From contig OX637796.1 in the NCBI GenBank assembly GCA_951802425.1, forward strand, positions 1,798,001 to 1,862,000: DNA of 64,000 bases, written 5' to 3'. Each line of letters starts with the position of its first letter. The first letter of the stretch is position 1. The position numbers were made by a program, and so were the translations under genes. The notes under the pieces are model-generated. The model did not search any database and was not told where the DNA came from. It saw only the letters and a list, made by a program, of their open reading frames with translations. Positions 1-11,532 of this stretch are shown in pieces. The DNA is from Clavaria fumosa. Taxonomy: Eukaryota; Basidiomycota; Agaricomycetes; Agaricales; Clavariaceae.

Positions 1-58
1 GTTGGCGAGGGCAGAGGGGAGTTCCTTAGAGCAGTTGGGAGCTTGGTTGGGGGGAGGG

Positions 59-666
59 TTAGCTCGGCACGAGGGGGGAAGTTCAGTGGCAGGGATAGAC
101 TCGTCATCACTGTCTGAAAAATGATTGAACATGGAAGATCTATGTTGGATAAGCTTGAGAACATACCTGGGCCATAGCCATCAGTGTCCTCTCGCTCGTG
201 CTCCCTATCCAACCGGCGCTCGATCTCACAAATGATCTCGTCTTCATCCGACGAATTGGTTGACGCTCTGCAATCTGATTGCTGGATTAAAACGAAGAAA
301 GCTCCAATATGCTCAGAGACGTACAGGCATCCTCCGAGTCCTCTCGCTGGCACTCTCTGACCAACCTCTTCTCCACATTGCTGACAATCTCCCTACGGAA
401 AAGGTCTTCCAAAACTAATTTCACATTGCTGGTAATGTCTGCTTCTTTTATCCCCTCAAACAGCATAGTTGTGTGGAATGGGATGGGCTTCCTCTCCTTT
501 TGGGCCGCTCTCCACGGGGCATCAAAGATGGCAGTAATAGAGAATGTGACGTGCGCCTGGGGCTGAGGGTAAGCCAATGACACAAATTGAAAGTAGTCTG
601 CTGTCTTACCAGCCTGTCATATGTTTTGATAGCTGAGGCAGGGAACCGTGGTGTGTGTTTGGACAT
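59..666 (-). CDS. Hypothetical protein divergent from the KDZ transposase
   Basis: I do not recognise the family. A coherent four-exon model can be read on the minus strand: a start codon at 666 (MSKHTPRF...), an intron opening GTAAGA after ...KTYDRL, a long exon (PQAHVTFSITAIFDAPW...), an intron opening GTACGT, an exon rich in Glu/Arg (EIERRLDREHERED), an intron opening GTATGT, and a final exon ending ...ELPPLVPS with a stop at 59-61. Splice phases agree at each junction. The product would be roughly 160 residues with no signal peptide or membrane segment, an acidic and basic charged C-terminal half (probable helix) and an acidic SDDES patch. It faces away from the KDZ transposase across about 400 bp, so it may be a second gene of that transposon. 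The alternative is an unrelated host gene. No catalytic motif is visible. Confidence 0.45.
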
Positions 667-1061
667 CTGCGAGACTGGAGGGATGTGGCGTAGAACACAG
701 AGGCGATTTGTGATCGATGTGATCACTCGTGCATGATCAATATTCAGTTAAGCTGTGTAGCATAGTTCAACTCCCACTACAATTCTATTTCCTATGAAGA
801 AAGGTGCCCGCCTTAAGATTACAACATCAAAACATGTTCGTAGTTCGACAAATTCATCATCTGGCCCTCACCATCAATCCTTGAGCCTTGCACAAGTTGG
901 ACAGAAGCGAGAAAGATCATTGTGACAACAGCTGCAAGGTCAAACACACTATTTATGCGTTCCAATCTACATACTCATGATGCCTCCTAGCATTGACTTC
1001 AATCACACAGCAACAACTCACAGAAGCAGCCCTTGAGACAGGCAAAAATCCTGACATCAAC
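667..1061. other. Intergenic region between the KDZ gene and its divergent partner
   Basis: No convincing coding exon is visible. By position this stretch should hold the promoters of both divergent genes. No canonical TATA box stands out. Short upstream reading frames continue into the KDZ first exon, but the first in-frame ATG that matches the gene is at 1062. Confidence 0.4.
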
Positions 1062-3985
1062 ATGGCCGATAACGACAATATGACAGGTAGTCAGAATGAT
1101 GGACAGTGGGAGGATGATGACGGTGCAGAGACGGATGCAATTTTGAAGTATGTCACACCAACCTCATTTCTGTATCTGCTTACAGCTAGTCCTATAGCCT
1201 TGGTGTAGTATGGTACCCTCAGGCTTCTGATCAACGAACTTGGAGGGACCGAAACCGCGCTGCTCACTCCGCATGGGAGGCACTATTTCCTTCACTAGTC
1301 GATACCTACCTCAAATGGAAACACCATATTATTACTGCTCCATGTAATACTGAGGAATGCCATATGTTTGAGCTCAAGATTATTGGGATACGAGGTGCAC
1401 CTTTAGTAATACTACACCATAACCATGATTTTATGGATCATAACAGAATGCGAACAACGGTACACTGTCAATCAACTTCAAGACGAGGAAGCGAACATTG
1501 CCCTTGCTCGCGTTGGTCTTCTGGGATGCTCCCCGACACAGCCTACTGTCGCTATCACAATTGAAACCCTTGAGCTCTACCACCAGATACGCCGGCGCCA
1601 ACCATCGTTCAGCATACAGGCCATGACGAAGGTATTATGTGCCCTGAATGATGTGTGTCTCCTACTTTGCCTATTGCTTCGGCTGACGAGACTGTCCACC
1701 TGCCAGATCACATATTTTCAATCATTTCAGAAACAATTCTCTGCTGCCTTTGATGCTTATCTGGCAATTCTCCGGTTTGTCAAGTCTCGCATGAACCAAT
1801 TTCTGAGCCGGGAGTCTGTGGACTGGCGGATTCAAAATGCTTGTCCACCATGCTCATTCAAGACGAAGAACGAGCCGCTATTGATCCCTGCCCGTCTTCA
1901 TGCCATGGATGGCAACTTCTTGGTCAAACGGGTTGTTCATTCTGGTGCAACAGATGAGAGGACATTTATCTCAGACTATCTTATTCCTCCTACAGATGTT
2001 GACTGTTTTAAGGATGATGTTCGTACTCGCCAACCAGCTAAAGCTAGTCCTTTTCTTTTTGAATCTACTGCATCTCGCATATCATGTACAGATAACTGGA
2101 CTGCAGCAAACAGCGTATCAGAAGAGACCATTAAGGTTTTTGATCAAACAGGAATTTTCATTTGTGCTTGCCGCCATGGCATTATTGAAACCTTTACAGA
2201 GATTCGCCGTAGTGGAGAGCTGTAAGTGTATTACCATTTTGTTGTTCTTTGTCATTGAAGCCTATTTTAAGGGCCAAGTACGGTCTCGCCACTGTCAACA
2301 CAATCCTTAAGACATTTGGACAATCCCAGACCATTGGATCTGATATTGGTTGTTCATTCACTTCGACAGTTGCTAATAGCTCACTTGGCATGGATGCCAA
2401 GCGGCTAGATCTCCGATTTGCGGTCAATGCTTTCCATGGGCATGCGCACAATCGTGCATGCCAGCTTCGTTTCCATCCGCTTTATCTCGAAGGCATTGGA
2501 CTTGAAGATCTTGAGACATGTGAATGTGTGTTCTCTTCCTCGAATTCTGTTGCCCGGATCATCCGCCATTCATCGCACTTCCATTGGCTCCAATACCTTG
2601 ACCTCCACTTCCAACAGTGGGATCTTGACAAATATACGGAATTGAGTAAGTTTGCTCTCCATATGCGAATCTTTTGCCTTATCTGCTGTCTCTTGAGGCA
2701 GATTCTTGTATAATAATTACAATCAAGCCCTCACCACTATTCGAACTTGTGTTCCTGAAATTCGACACTTTGAGAAAATGTTCGGCTACTGCGATCAAGA
2801 CTTTATCAGCTGGCACAAGGAAGAATTGGACTATCTCCAAAATCTTTCTTCGGAGCCCGACCATGACATCCTTGCATCGTCCTATGTGGAAGCGCTTCAG
2901 GAACTTCAAAAGGCTGAGTAAGTTGTTGCATTTACACATTCCCTATTACTAATTTATGGGCCAGAGTGCGCTACAACACAATTACAACTGTCGCCTTCAA
3001 TTTCGTGACCTATACATCTATTGACTTTACTGCTACTGGCTCTATCTGTAATCGCTCACAATCTGCAGCTAATGCTAGAGCCAACGAACTGGAGCGGAGA
3101 TCAGCTCTCAATAAGCTTGGTCTTACCACCAATGCAGTCGAGGACATCGAGCGCCGTATGGGAATTGCAGAACGTTGGACACCAGACCATAGTGAATACC
3201 AGCAGGCTGCCAGTTATGTGAAGCACCGCTGCTTCATATGTGCTGTTGAGGTCTTAGAGGGACTCGTGGTTCAGCGGTTGTTTGAGCTTTCAAAGGCCAA
3301 TCTAATGGGTACAGGTAAGTTTGGTCCATCATATCGCTTTCATGGTCATTGGGAACAATATCTAGGCTACAAAATGCGCAAGCAAATATCAAAAGCCATT
3401 GCCCGCCGTTCTGCTGCAGTCCGAACTGCACTCGAGAAGTACAACCGGCTTGCCCCCCAACAAGATCCGCCTCGACCTCAACTTGATTATTCCATGGTAG
3501 TAAGCTACGCATGGCTTGGTGATTTTGAACTGCTCAAGCATTCTCGCTATGACACGCTTTCAAAGCCTTGGGCCATCCCAAGCAACCGAGAAATTGCCGC
3601 AAAGTTCTTCAAGGTCATCCAAGCTCGAGAGGAGTTGGTCCATCTCAATGTTGAGATTTGCCGGCTTGCTGCCTGGCTTGATCATGAGGATCAAGTCCTG
3701 GACTCAGTTGCTCAAGAACTAGCATCCACTCACCCTGCATTTTCTGCCGAAATTCGCCAGCTAGAATTGTCCCGATGGCGCATCAACAATCACCACCGCA
3801 CTCGTCTATCCATGATATACAGTCTTGACGGCTACAATGGCTCTCAACCACCAAGCAACAACTCACACAATACCAGCTTTACAGCAGAAACCGTTGACGA
3901 ACCTGAAACACTTGTTCCTGACGAGGACGACGCTGTTGGTGATGAAGCAGCAAGGCTAGGAGACTTTCTTGATCATATTCATTGA
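1062..3985 (+). CDS. KDZ (Kyakuja-Dileera-Zisupton) family transposase
   Basis: Several exons join into one long protein. The N-terminal part contains RTWRDRNRAAHSAW...YLKWKHH (about 1240-1330), typical of KDZ transposases. The core carries AMDGNF (about 1903), SDIGC (Asp codon at 2342), HGHAHNRACQ (2432-2461) and GLEDLETCE (2495-2521), the conserved acidic/His/Cys motifs of the family. The C-terminal half carries EVLEGLVVQRLFELSKAN, a run of basic helices (KMRKQISKAIARRSAA) and an acidic tail ending ...LGDFLDHIH. Introns open with GTAAGT-like donors, for example at 2223, 2646 and 2919, and their phases match once the acceptors are set, giving ...SGELAKYG and ...TELSRFLYNNYNQ. No stop or frameshift was found, so the gene may be intact. 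Known role: cut-and-paste DNA transposition in the nucleus. KDZ elements are greatly expanded in Agaricomycetes. The exact start is less certain than the body. Confidence 0.9.
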
Positions 3986-4010
3986 CTTTTGATGTATATA
4001 TCGTTATACT

Positions 4011-4282
4011 GAAAGCCCGATGTCAATGCGAGTCATGATCACTGAAATAGTTGAGCTCACCATCAAGGACAGCGAGCAACATTGTTGCTGCACCAAGGAA
4101 GACAGGACATTCATTGTTCAATCAGCTTAAGGTGTAGCATCACAGCAGAGAAAGTCCGGTGTCAAAGCAATTAATATTCATTGAGATAATTGAGCATAGC
4201 TAAGTTCGCTGTTGAAGGCAGCGAGCAACGCATCAGCCAAGCAGCGAGCAATGCATTAGCCAAGTGGCGGGGACCGTGGGAT
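4011..4282. repeat. Diverged direct repeats downstream of the KDZ gene
   Basis: Two segments begin alike (GAAAGCCCGATGTCAA at about 4011 and GAAAGTCCGGTGTCAA at about 4149) and continue through 'ATAGTTGAGC/ATAATTGAGC' to 'GGCAGCGAGCAAC'-type endings. The second copy is followed by a tighter pair of about 23 bp (GCAGCGAGCAACGCATC / GCAGCGAGCAATGCATT, then AGCCAA). Repeats just outside a transposase gene are often subterminal binding arrays, but the element's end was not identified. Confidence 0.5.
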
Positions 4283-4479
4283 GTTTGTTGTGGCCGTGCG
4301 TTATGTTTGTTGATGCTCACGTGCAACAGTTATGGTGGGCATGCGGTTTGTTTGTCTGGTGGCACAGCATAGAGCTGCTGAAACCGCTGATGTGAGACTG
4401 TACGGGTACCACTAGCTAACTAGACACTGCGTGACATGTGCAACCCTTACCTAATTAGCTTGGTCAGTCGTGAGAATCA

Positions 4480-4749
4480 GGTGTAAGCATAAGTCATGAC
4501 GACAATACTAAGATAAGGGGAAAAGAGTACAAAAAAGGAAAGGATGAAGTACTTATAGCGAGAGCCCCGGCACTTGCCGACTTTCCCACGCTCGGACCCT
4601 CGGATCACGTGATGTGCCCAGGCCCTAGGTCATGTGATTTTGCGTGATTACATAATCCGACCCAGCCACAGGTCATGTGACCTTCTAACAACCCTCCCCA
4701 GTTTCTCCATAACTCCTCTTTGGGATGGCTTATGTAAGCGATCCTAACA
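4480..4749 (-). mobile_element. LTR related to the Ty3/gypsy LTR at 59006, opposite orientation
   Basis: Read on the minus strand from 4749 the sequence starts TGTTAGGATCGCTTA and follows the 59006 LTR through ACTGGGGAGGGTTGTT, a GTCACATGACC motif, GGCCTGGGC, ATCACGTGATC, GGTCCGAGCGTGGGA, and TTTTCCCCTTATCTTAG. Similarity fades after the stretch around 4490 (GTCATGAC). The outer end may lie near 4391, but no target duplication was found, so this is a solo or truncated, diverged copy. Confidence 0.8.
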
Positions 4750-7045
4750 ATGTTCTATGATAAGTGCCTTGAGAGAAGCACTAGGAATGGTGTCCCATTG
4801 ACTAGGCATATTACCTGCCATACTTCTCTGTATTACCTGCAAGAATCATTAATGTGTTACCAGTATGATTTGGTGGTTCTAGGTAAACTCTGATGAATCT
4901 CATTGACAGAACAATCCCCACATTCTTATTATGAACATGCCAGTGTTACATGTAGCTATGTAAACCTTATTGCATAATTGCATAGGCATATAAAGGATAT
5001 ATTGTAAGGATGTCATGTTTATACTTTCAGGGTTTCAATATGTATGCCCCTCAAAGTGGAGACATTGCATGTAGCATCCTTATAGTCAAATCATTATATC
5101 CACCTATGAGACTGTTCTATTGTACCATGTAGCATATAGGTGTTTGGCTACATTTATTGTCTACATGTCCACAAAGTTTCATGGGAAAGCAATAGGAACT
5201 GGTTGAGATATTTACAAAAGGAATTATTGTAAATATTGCACCAAAAATGCGAACTGTTATAGCATGCCAAGTTCCTGTTCAACTATTCTGCATATAGTAT
5301 CAAACTATAGTTATATTCTATCTCTACCTATGTGTAAAGTTTCATGAAGATTGGTTGAGAACTCATGGAGTTATCCACAGTTTGGTAAAACTTGTTGACA
5401 GTCAAAGTGCTGTACCTGCCTAGTTGGGACAGTCATCCAGATTCTTGGTCATCCATCCTAAAGGGGGATGAATTTCACAGGGAGTAGTGTTGCCACGGTT
5501 TGGTTAACCAAACTCAAACTGATGCTTTTAAAACTTCAATAAATTCTGTAAAATTATGGAAATATTTCTGGAGATTTCTACACATATTTTAAACCTACTC
5601 TAATTTTTCTGTGATTTTACAGATTTTATTTGAGATCAGTTTGAGATTGGTTAACTGAAATTAACCGAACCGTGGCAACACTAACAGGGAGACCATATCT
5701 AGAAATTATTACTTAAGCAGGAGTGCTTAGATAATTGTTTATCCCTGTTATATCCCAAGGGCAAAGCCCTCTAGAGCCAAAATACCTTTTAGGGATGCAG
5801 AGAGCAAGCCAGAACGACAAAATTGCCTAATTAGGAAGGTTTAAGCGGAGTTTGAACTTTAAAATCAAACCTTCGGTTTTGAAGACTCTTTCCAGACTGA
5901 CTCAGAGGCCCACACACTGATTGGGAATACCTAATAATAGTTTTACTGTATCAGGCCAATGCACAGCCTCCTCTGAGTCACTCCAGCACAGTCTAGACTG
6001 TTTTGGATAAACCCAAATGGGGGAAATGACTCCATCTGACTCATTCTGACTCATTCTCTCAAAAACTTGAACTGGGAAGCAGATAAAAATAGTAAAATAT
6101 ATGGCAAGAATACATGCCTTATGCGATTATTTGAGTATTCTAATATGATTTTATATGCATTATTTGTCCATGTATCTCGAAATTACTGTATTCAGTAGAT
6201 AGCTTGAAAACAATATAAATAGGGCACTGAAGGACATGTTCAGCAGCACCTACTTGACCCCAGAAACTGCCTGATCACCTTAGTCAGCTGAAGCTAAGAG
6301 CCAGCACCACTCCAAAAGGAGTTATTAATTTATTTGTCCAACTGATGTCTAAATACCAGTATGGATAAATAGCTGATTATCTCATCAATGCCTTGGGCTG
6401 GTGCGATAATTGTATTATGTAAGCGTAGCCAGGCTATAGGGCTAATGACCAGGTGTCTAGTCACGCCAAAAGCTTACGTAATGCATGTGCTACGAATATT
6501 TTTGTGCTTAGGTAATTTTACTGTGCTGTCACTGATGTCTTGCTTTGTATTACAGGTATTAGATATAAACAATTTATATCTAAAGAAGGAATAGGAATTT
6601 GGTCAAGGTATAAAAGAGTGAAAGGGAGATAGGATAAAGAGGGTATCAGAGATTTAATGTTGGAAGGATCTCCTGTCCCATTGGAGAGATATGAATATTG
6701 TCATAGTACAGTATTCATATGAATAGACTTAAGTATTTAATATCTCATTATTGGTTGGATATTAAGGCAAGGTGTAAGAGGATGAAATAGTCGAGATGAC
6801 TATGGGAATCCTTTGGTTAATTACCCTTGTTTGAGATATTGATGCTTGAGTCACTATAGAATATTTCTATTTGCTACCCACATTAGCAATGCCTTGTAGA
6901 CAATATTAAGGTTATCTTAGTATCTGTTTACAGGAAGGTGTGCAACCAGAAGCTCAATTGGACATTGAGCTTGCCTAGTAATAATATTTGAGGTTCCTAT
7001 TAGGGTTAACTTCAGTTTCCCTTACTTAAATATTATTATTCACAG
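4750..7045. other. Gene-free AT-rich interval
   Basis: About 2.3 kb with no supportable coding exon on either strand apart from short chance frames. The only recognisable object is the MITE at 5487-5681. Base composition is clearly more AT-rich than the flanking gene blocks, as expected for old repeat-derived DNA. Confidence 0.6.
5487..5681. mobile_element. MITE with terminal inverted repeats and TA target duplication
   Basis: The left end GTGTTGCCACGGTTTGGTTA is matched in inverted orientation at the right end (TAACCGAACCGTGGCAACAC, allowing a mismatch). Further imperfect complementarity runs inward through AACTCAAACTGAT / ATCAGTTTGAGAT. The element is 195 bp, non-coding, and flanked by TA at 5485-5486 and 5682-5683. 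A TA duplication is the hallmark of Tc1/mariner-type insertions, so this is best called a mariner-like MITE. The family name is inferred only from the TA flank. Confidence 0.85.
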
Positions 7046-7050
7046 GTAGC

Positions 7051-7678
7051 TGTCATGGTCGATCCTAAATCTAGGGCACAAAGGTCACGGTGAAGTCGTG
7101 ACAAGGTTGTGGAGGTCACGTGGATAGCAGATGCTAGGGCTCAACTTTCGGAGGTAGAAAGAGGCGATTTCTGAAAATATCAAAGTCTAAGGAATACAGG
7201 CCTCGTATCTACCAGTATATATACTAAGTCCGATTCCATAGAGACGGTGCAGATACAAGGTATCGACGGGACAATGTCCAATGGGAATGACAGTCGGGAA
7301 GGAATGAAAGTATCCGGGAGACAGTCATGGAGTCGCAATAGTGCTGGGAAGCGAGGGGTTGGTTGGTGAGGAGACGGGATAGTGGTACAAGGGTGTTAGG
7401 GGAAAGAGAAGCTGACATGGGAGGGAGATAAGGACGCCTAGAGGACAGGATAGCGGTAAAGGCAGGGCACGGGAGAGAACAAGGTCATAATAGGGATGGT
7501 CGCTTGATGGGTGATGTCAAGTGTCAGTTTGTTGACAGGGTGATGGCATCCTGCTTGATGTGCCATCACACATTTGGGCTGTACTGTCGGTGGTGGTCAC
7601 GTGAGTCTCATGACTTACTGATCATGTGACAGATCACATGCTCACAACCTTTGCAGGTCACATGATGTCGCCGCGACA
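7051..7678 (-). mobile_element. Solo LTR with 5-bp target site duplication
   Basis: The element is 628 bp. Read on the minus strand it begins TGTCGCGGCGACATCATG and ends ...GATCGACCATGACA, the TG...CA ends expected of an LTR. GTAGC lies immediately outside both ends (7046-7050 and 7679-7683), a perfect 5-bp target duplication. No internal retroelement coding is present, so this is a solo LTR left by LTR-LTR recombination. Its minus-strand start matches the 88-bp fragment at 58918-59005, which sets the orientation. It contains a TATATATA stretch near 7215 and several CACRTGA motifs. Confidence 0.9.
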
Positions 7679-8139
7679 GTAGCAAACCTGGTTCCATAAC
7701 ATGCCTGCACTTTGTCTCACCCAGATGCTATTGATTTAGTGGAGGTCTAGGATGAGGCAGCTACAAATGCACCGCCATACACCTGCTGTTCCCCTGCTCT
7801 TGCCTCCTCCCACTACTGCCAAGAGCAGGTAAGTGCTCCCAGCGTCACCACCCAGCTTCCCAAAAAGCTGACGCAGCCCACTCTTGCAGCTACGCATGCC
7901 CTGTCGTCTTCAGACACTCTGCTCCCACCAAGCACTCCACTCCCTTAACTCGCAATCATGACACACTCCTCGACACCTGTCTCAACCTATTTTCTCAGTT
8001 CACCCTCCCACCTCTCCCTTATTTCAGACATTTAGATAGACTTAGAACTAGTTGCTGCTCCTCTATTCTTACCCTCAGACCCATATTTAGACCTTCGAGC
8101 TCCTCTGTTCGCCCTCGGACTTGTACTCAGACAAATAGA

Positions 8140-8700
8140 TCCAACCCTGGGAGGGGGAGGCCTACTTTAAGGCCCCCCCTCTGATTTGCACTATATCTTG
8201 CTCAGAGCGGCCGAGGCCTGTGACCAAGACCTTAGGTGATGGATCAGGTGACATGACTGGAGCATGTGACTAACCACTGATAGGACAGCCCATTTGTGTG
8301 ATGGGACATCAAGGTGGGATGCCATCACCCTGTCACCATCTGACACCTGTCGTTCTAGTATCAGACACTTTCCCTCTTTTGGCTGACTGCTCCTTATATT
8401 CAATCATTACCATTGTCCAGTCCCCTTGCCTACTTGCCACCCACCTACCATCACCATTCCCTGACAAGGTCATTATCCCGATGCTATTCTGATGCACACC
8501 AATCCCCTTGGTGGTCTTGTATTCTCCCCTCTTACTTCAATTTGCCTGTTGACTCCACATGTGGTCTGATTTAGTAGTAGGCAATGGACTATGACTCATT
8601 GTGACTCTGTTCATGGGTATATAAGCCACTTGTAATAGTCATGTAATTCCTTAGACTTGGTATTTTCCACTACCCTGCTGTCATGACCCACTCATTTTTC
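8140..8700 (+). mobile_element. Diverged LTR of the same family as the solo LTR, plus strand
   Basis: The stretch from about 8285 (CAGCCCATTTGTGTGATGGG, then ACATCAAG and GGATGCCATCACCCTGTCA) matches the solo LTR at 7051-7678 read on its own sense strand. A second match lies near 8650 (ATTCCTTAGACTTGGTATTTTC). A purine-rich tract GGGAGGGGGAGG at about 8147-8158 sits just upstream, in the position of a polypurine tract before a 3' LTR. Exact borders and a target duplication were not found. Confidence 0.6.
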
Positions 8701-9291
8701 CAACTACCATTCATGATTATAGTCACTTATGGACCATTCTGTGTCCTCCTCGCAACCTTACGGACTTACTCACACACCTCCCAAACCCTCCCAATTCTTC
8801 ACAATCCTTCATAACTCTCCACAATCACTTATACATTATGAGGATACTGTCACACCTCACATGTCTATTCCATACATGGTCGCACTACCCCCTCAAACAC
8901 TTATTCGTCCTACAAACATAAGTGCTACCTTGTAGACCTACATATATAGTCCTATGTAGCTTGAGTAGCTAGTGGCTTTTTCCTGATGTGGGTAGCCTTG
9001 AGGCAGTGGATAACTTGAAGGGTAATGGGCAGTGGGCATCATGTACAGCACTGAGTTCATTATGTGTGGAAGCACACCAGGTGGGCTTTTGGCATGCTTT
9101 GTGTCCCAGGCAACAGTAAGAAAGAGTGTCTCTGGTTTCTCCATAATTGTTGTATCTGTTGCCTGATGCTCAAACTGTGGAAAAAGAAAGTTCAGAATTT
9201 CAATGTCAGACTAATTTTATTACTGTAATAAATAGCAGAGCTTCCCTCGTTCGAAAGTCGATCCGTTAGAGCATCACCCAAAGATCGTAGT
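8701..9291. other. Interval between the LTR cluster and CCA1
   Basis: No supportable gene. A 68-codon minus-strand frame (9144-8938) starts with ATG but has no recognisable domain or exon continuation. The right part should hold the 3' UTR of CCA1. Confidence 0.4.
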
Positions 9292-11532
9292 TCACTTTCT
9301 ACCCTTTTTTCCACGATGCCCCTCCTCATTAGGCTTCTCTCGCTTAGCAGGGGCTGTCCCGCCTTCGTCCAAAACGATGCGGCCCGCCTGCCGCTCCGCC
9401 GTCAGCCATCGCGCACACTCTTCCTTGCTACCCGTCGGATTTTCCAGCTGCCATTGCACGACCTTAGATAACATCTCCCCAGTCCAGGGGCCTGGCCTGG
9501 CCGCGCCCAACGCTTCTACGACCTCGCGACCCTAAGAAAAAGTGGATTTGTGGGCGTCACTATCGACTAGAGGTGAGGAGGGGAACTACTACTCACGTCA
9601 AGGATTGGCCTATCGTCTACAGCGTCCTTCAAGTTTAATTCTTCGACCCTCTGTACAAAAGCGTTGTAGATTTGGATTTTCTCCGCAGCTGCGTCCACTT
9701 GAGGAAGGCAGAATTCATGTCAGAAACAGAAAAGAGCAGTCGTAAGATACCACGCACCATTGAGCATGTCTTCTACTGGATCATACACATGAGTCAGCTC
9801 TTGGACTAAGGAGAACAGCAGCGCAGTCGTCCAATGAGAGCCTGTTATAATATTATGAACAGCCCTATCGCGCAGCAATAAACCTGTTGTGTTGCTAGTG
9901 AGCGGGGTGCGCGAGGCCGAGTGTTATGGAAGAACTCACCAATCGCAACTCTTTCAGGCGCGCTACCGAGCCGTTCCTGGCTGAGAACAGGGTTCTCCAA
10001 CTTCTCAGCCGATATGAAGAGGAGCGGCACGCCGTCCAAGTAGTGGTTTTGCGAACCGAACTTGAGGCCTTCCCGGATGACTGCCTCCACGGCCAGGTGC
10101 GATCTCTTTTTAGCGTCGGTGTACCTGATTCCTCGGTACGGTGTTAGGGAAGCGGCGAGGAACAGCCGGGCTGCGACGGACGGAGTGAGGGTGGATAGCA
10201 AAGTAGGATGAACAGCAGGGAGCAAGGGTGAAGGTGGGGTGAGTAGCATATGCAGCATCGAGGCTGCTGAAAGCGATAGGTTCCAATTTGGCGCCGCAGA
10301 GCATGTCGAAACAATAGCGGGAGGTAAGCGGAACGTTGGCTCGTACAAAGACAACGAGTGGATGAGCTGTATTGCTCGCATGGGGTCTCGACCTAAAGGT
10401 TGTCGATATGGAGAGTACGTCGACATTGAGCGCCCTACCTTTGATCATCTTGTCAAATTCTTCACCAAACCTCTCTCTGCTGATTTTTGCGAAGATATCA
10501 TCCTGGGAACAAAAATGACGACTTTCAGAGTAGGACGTTAGGACCAAAAGACGACACGAACGGTCGTGGAAATGCGTTTCGCCGCGTCTGCAAGTTCTGG
10601 GACGATTGTGAATCCAAATCTGGCTGCGAATCTGACCGCGCGAATAATGCGAAGTGGGTCATCATGGAATGTCTCCTCCGGGTCGAGGGGTGTACGGATC
10701 AAGCCTTTTCGTAGGTCATCCAAGCCCTAGACGGGGGCCTTCAGTAACGACGCAGATTGACAGTGGGTGACACATACTCGACGCGTACAATCCTCAACGG
10801 AGCGGGTATGAACATTGTAAAAAAGCGCATTGATCGTCAAGTCTCGTCGTAACGCGTCTTCTTCGGGGGTGCCGTATTTCTTAGACGGGCAAAAATCAGC
10901 GTTTAGCGAACATTGCGCAGCGTGGGGGACGAGTAAAGTTGACTCACCACTTCAGTTGGAATGCGGCTATCAAAAGCGTACTCCTCGCTTCTCAAGTTGA
11001 CCACGTCCAGCTCTATGTCGTACACCTTGACTTTGGTCGTCTCGAGATGTTTAGATTGGTCAGGATTTGACTTGACCACAGCCGGCTCTGTGGCGCTGAC
11101 GCCTCGTGAATGCGCGAATGTGACGAGATGCGTGGCGAACGTGAGACCCATCATGTCCTCGACGGCAACATCGATGTCATTGGAATGCAAGCCCAGCAGC
11201 TACAGCAGATTGGAAATGACGAGATGTTTTCGTCTTTACAACCGGGCGGAGGAATAGAGAAACGGACTCGACCGGAGATTGACCTTGTCTCGAACCCAGC
11301 CTCCTGCTATTCGACACGAAGTAGAAATGCCGTTGGTCCGTTTCAGTTCCTGGACACACTCGTCCAAGAGGTTGCAGATGCGATCCTCCAGGTCGGTCAG
11401 TGATACCTCAAGTTTCGGGGGAGGAGCTACACGGCCCGCGTGCGGTAGGCTAAGGCGCTGGAATGTTGACATGGATAAGCAGCGAGCAGGACGGGCGAGG
11501 GTTGTCAGAGTCTGTCGCAGCAGCAACGACAT
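9292..11532 (-). CDS. CCA1: CCA tRNA nucleotidyltransferase
   Basis: Adds the universal 3' CCA to tRNAs in nucleus/cytosol and mitochondria. The start at 11532 (MSLLLRQTLTTLARPARC) gives a basic, Ser/Leu-rich leader that looks like a mitochondrial presequence. A second Met at residue 21 (MSTFQRL) could start a cytosolic form, as known for yeast CCA1. Domains in order are the class II nucleotidyltransferase head with RIAGGWVRDK and the metal-binding SNDIDVA, then RRDLTINALFYN, then DDLRKGLIRTPLDP and the HDDPLRIIRAVRFAARFGF helical neck typical of the poly(A) polymerase/CCA family. The C-terminal exon ends with a basic tail (RGKKGRK). Several short introns interrupt the gene. It is divergent from QCR6. 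No damage was seen. Confidence 0.93.

Noticed and set aside
1..4400. TET/JBP dioxygenase passenger in the KDZ locus
   Set aside because: Some fungal KDZ elements carry one, but no HxD...H dioxygenase motifs are visible in the divergent partner or elsewhere in the locus.
8938..9144. 68-codon minus-strand ORF starting with ATG
   Set aside because: No domain, no exon partner and located next to repeat DNA; a frame of this length is expected by chance.
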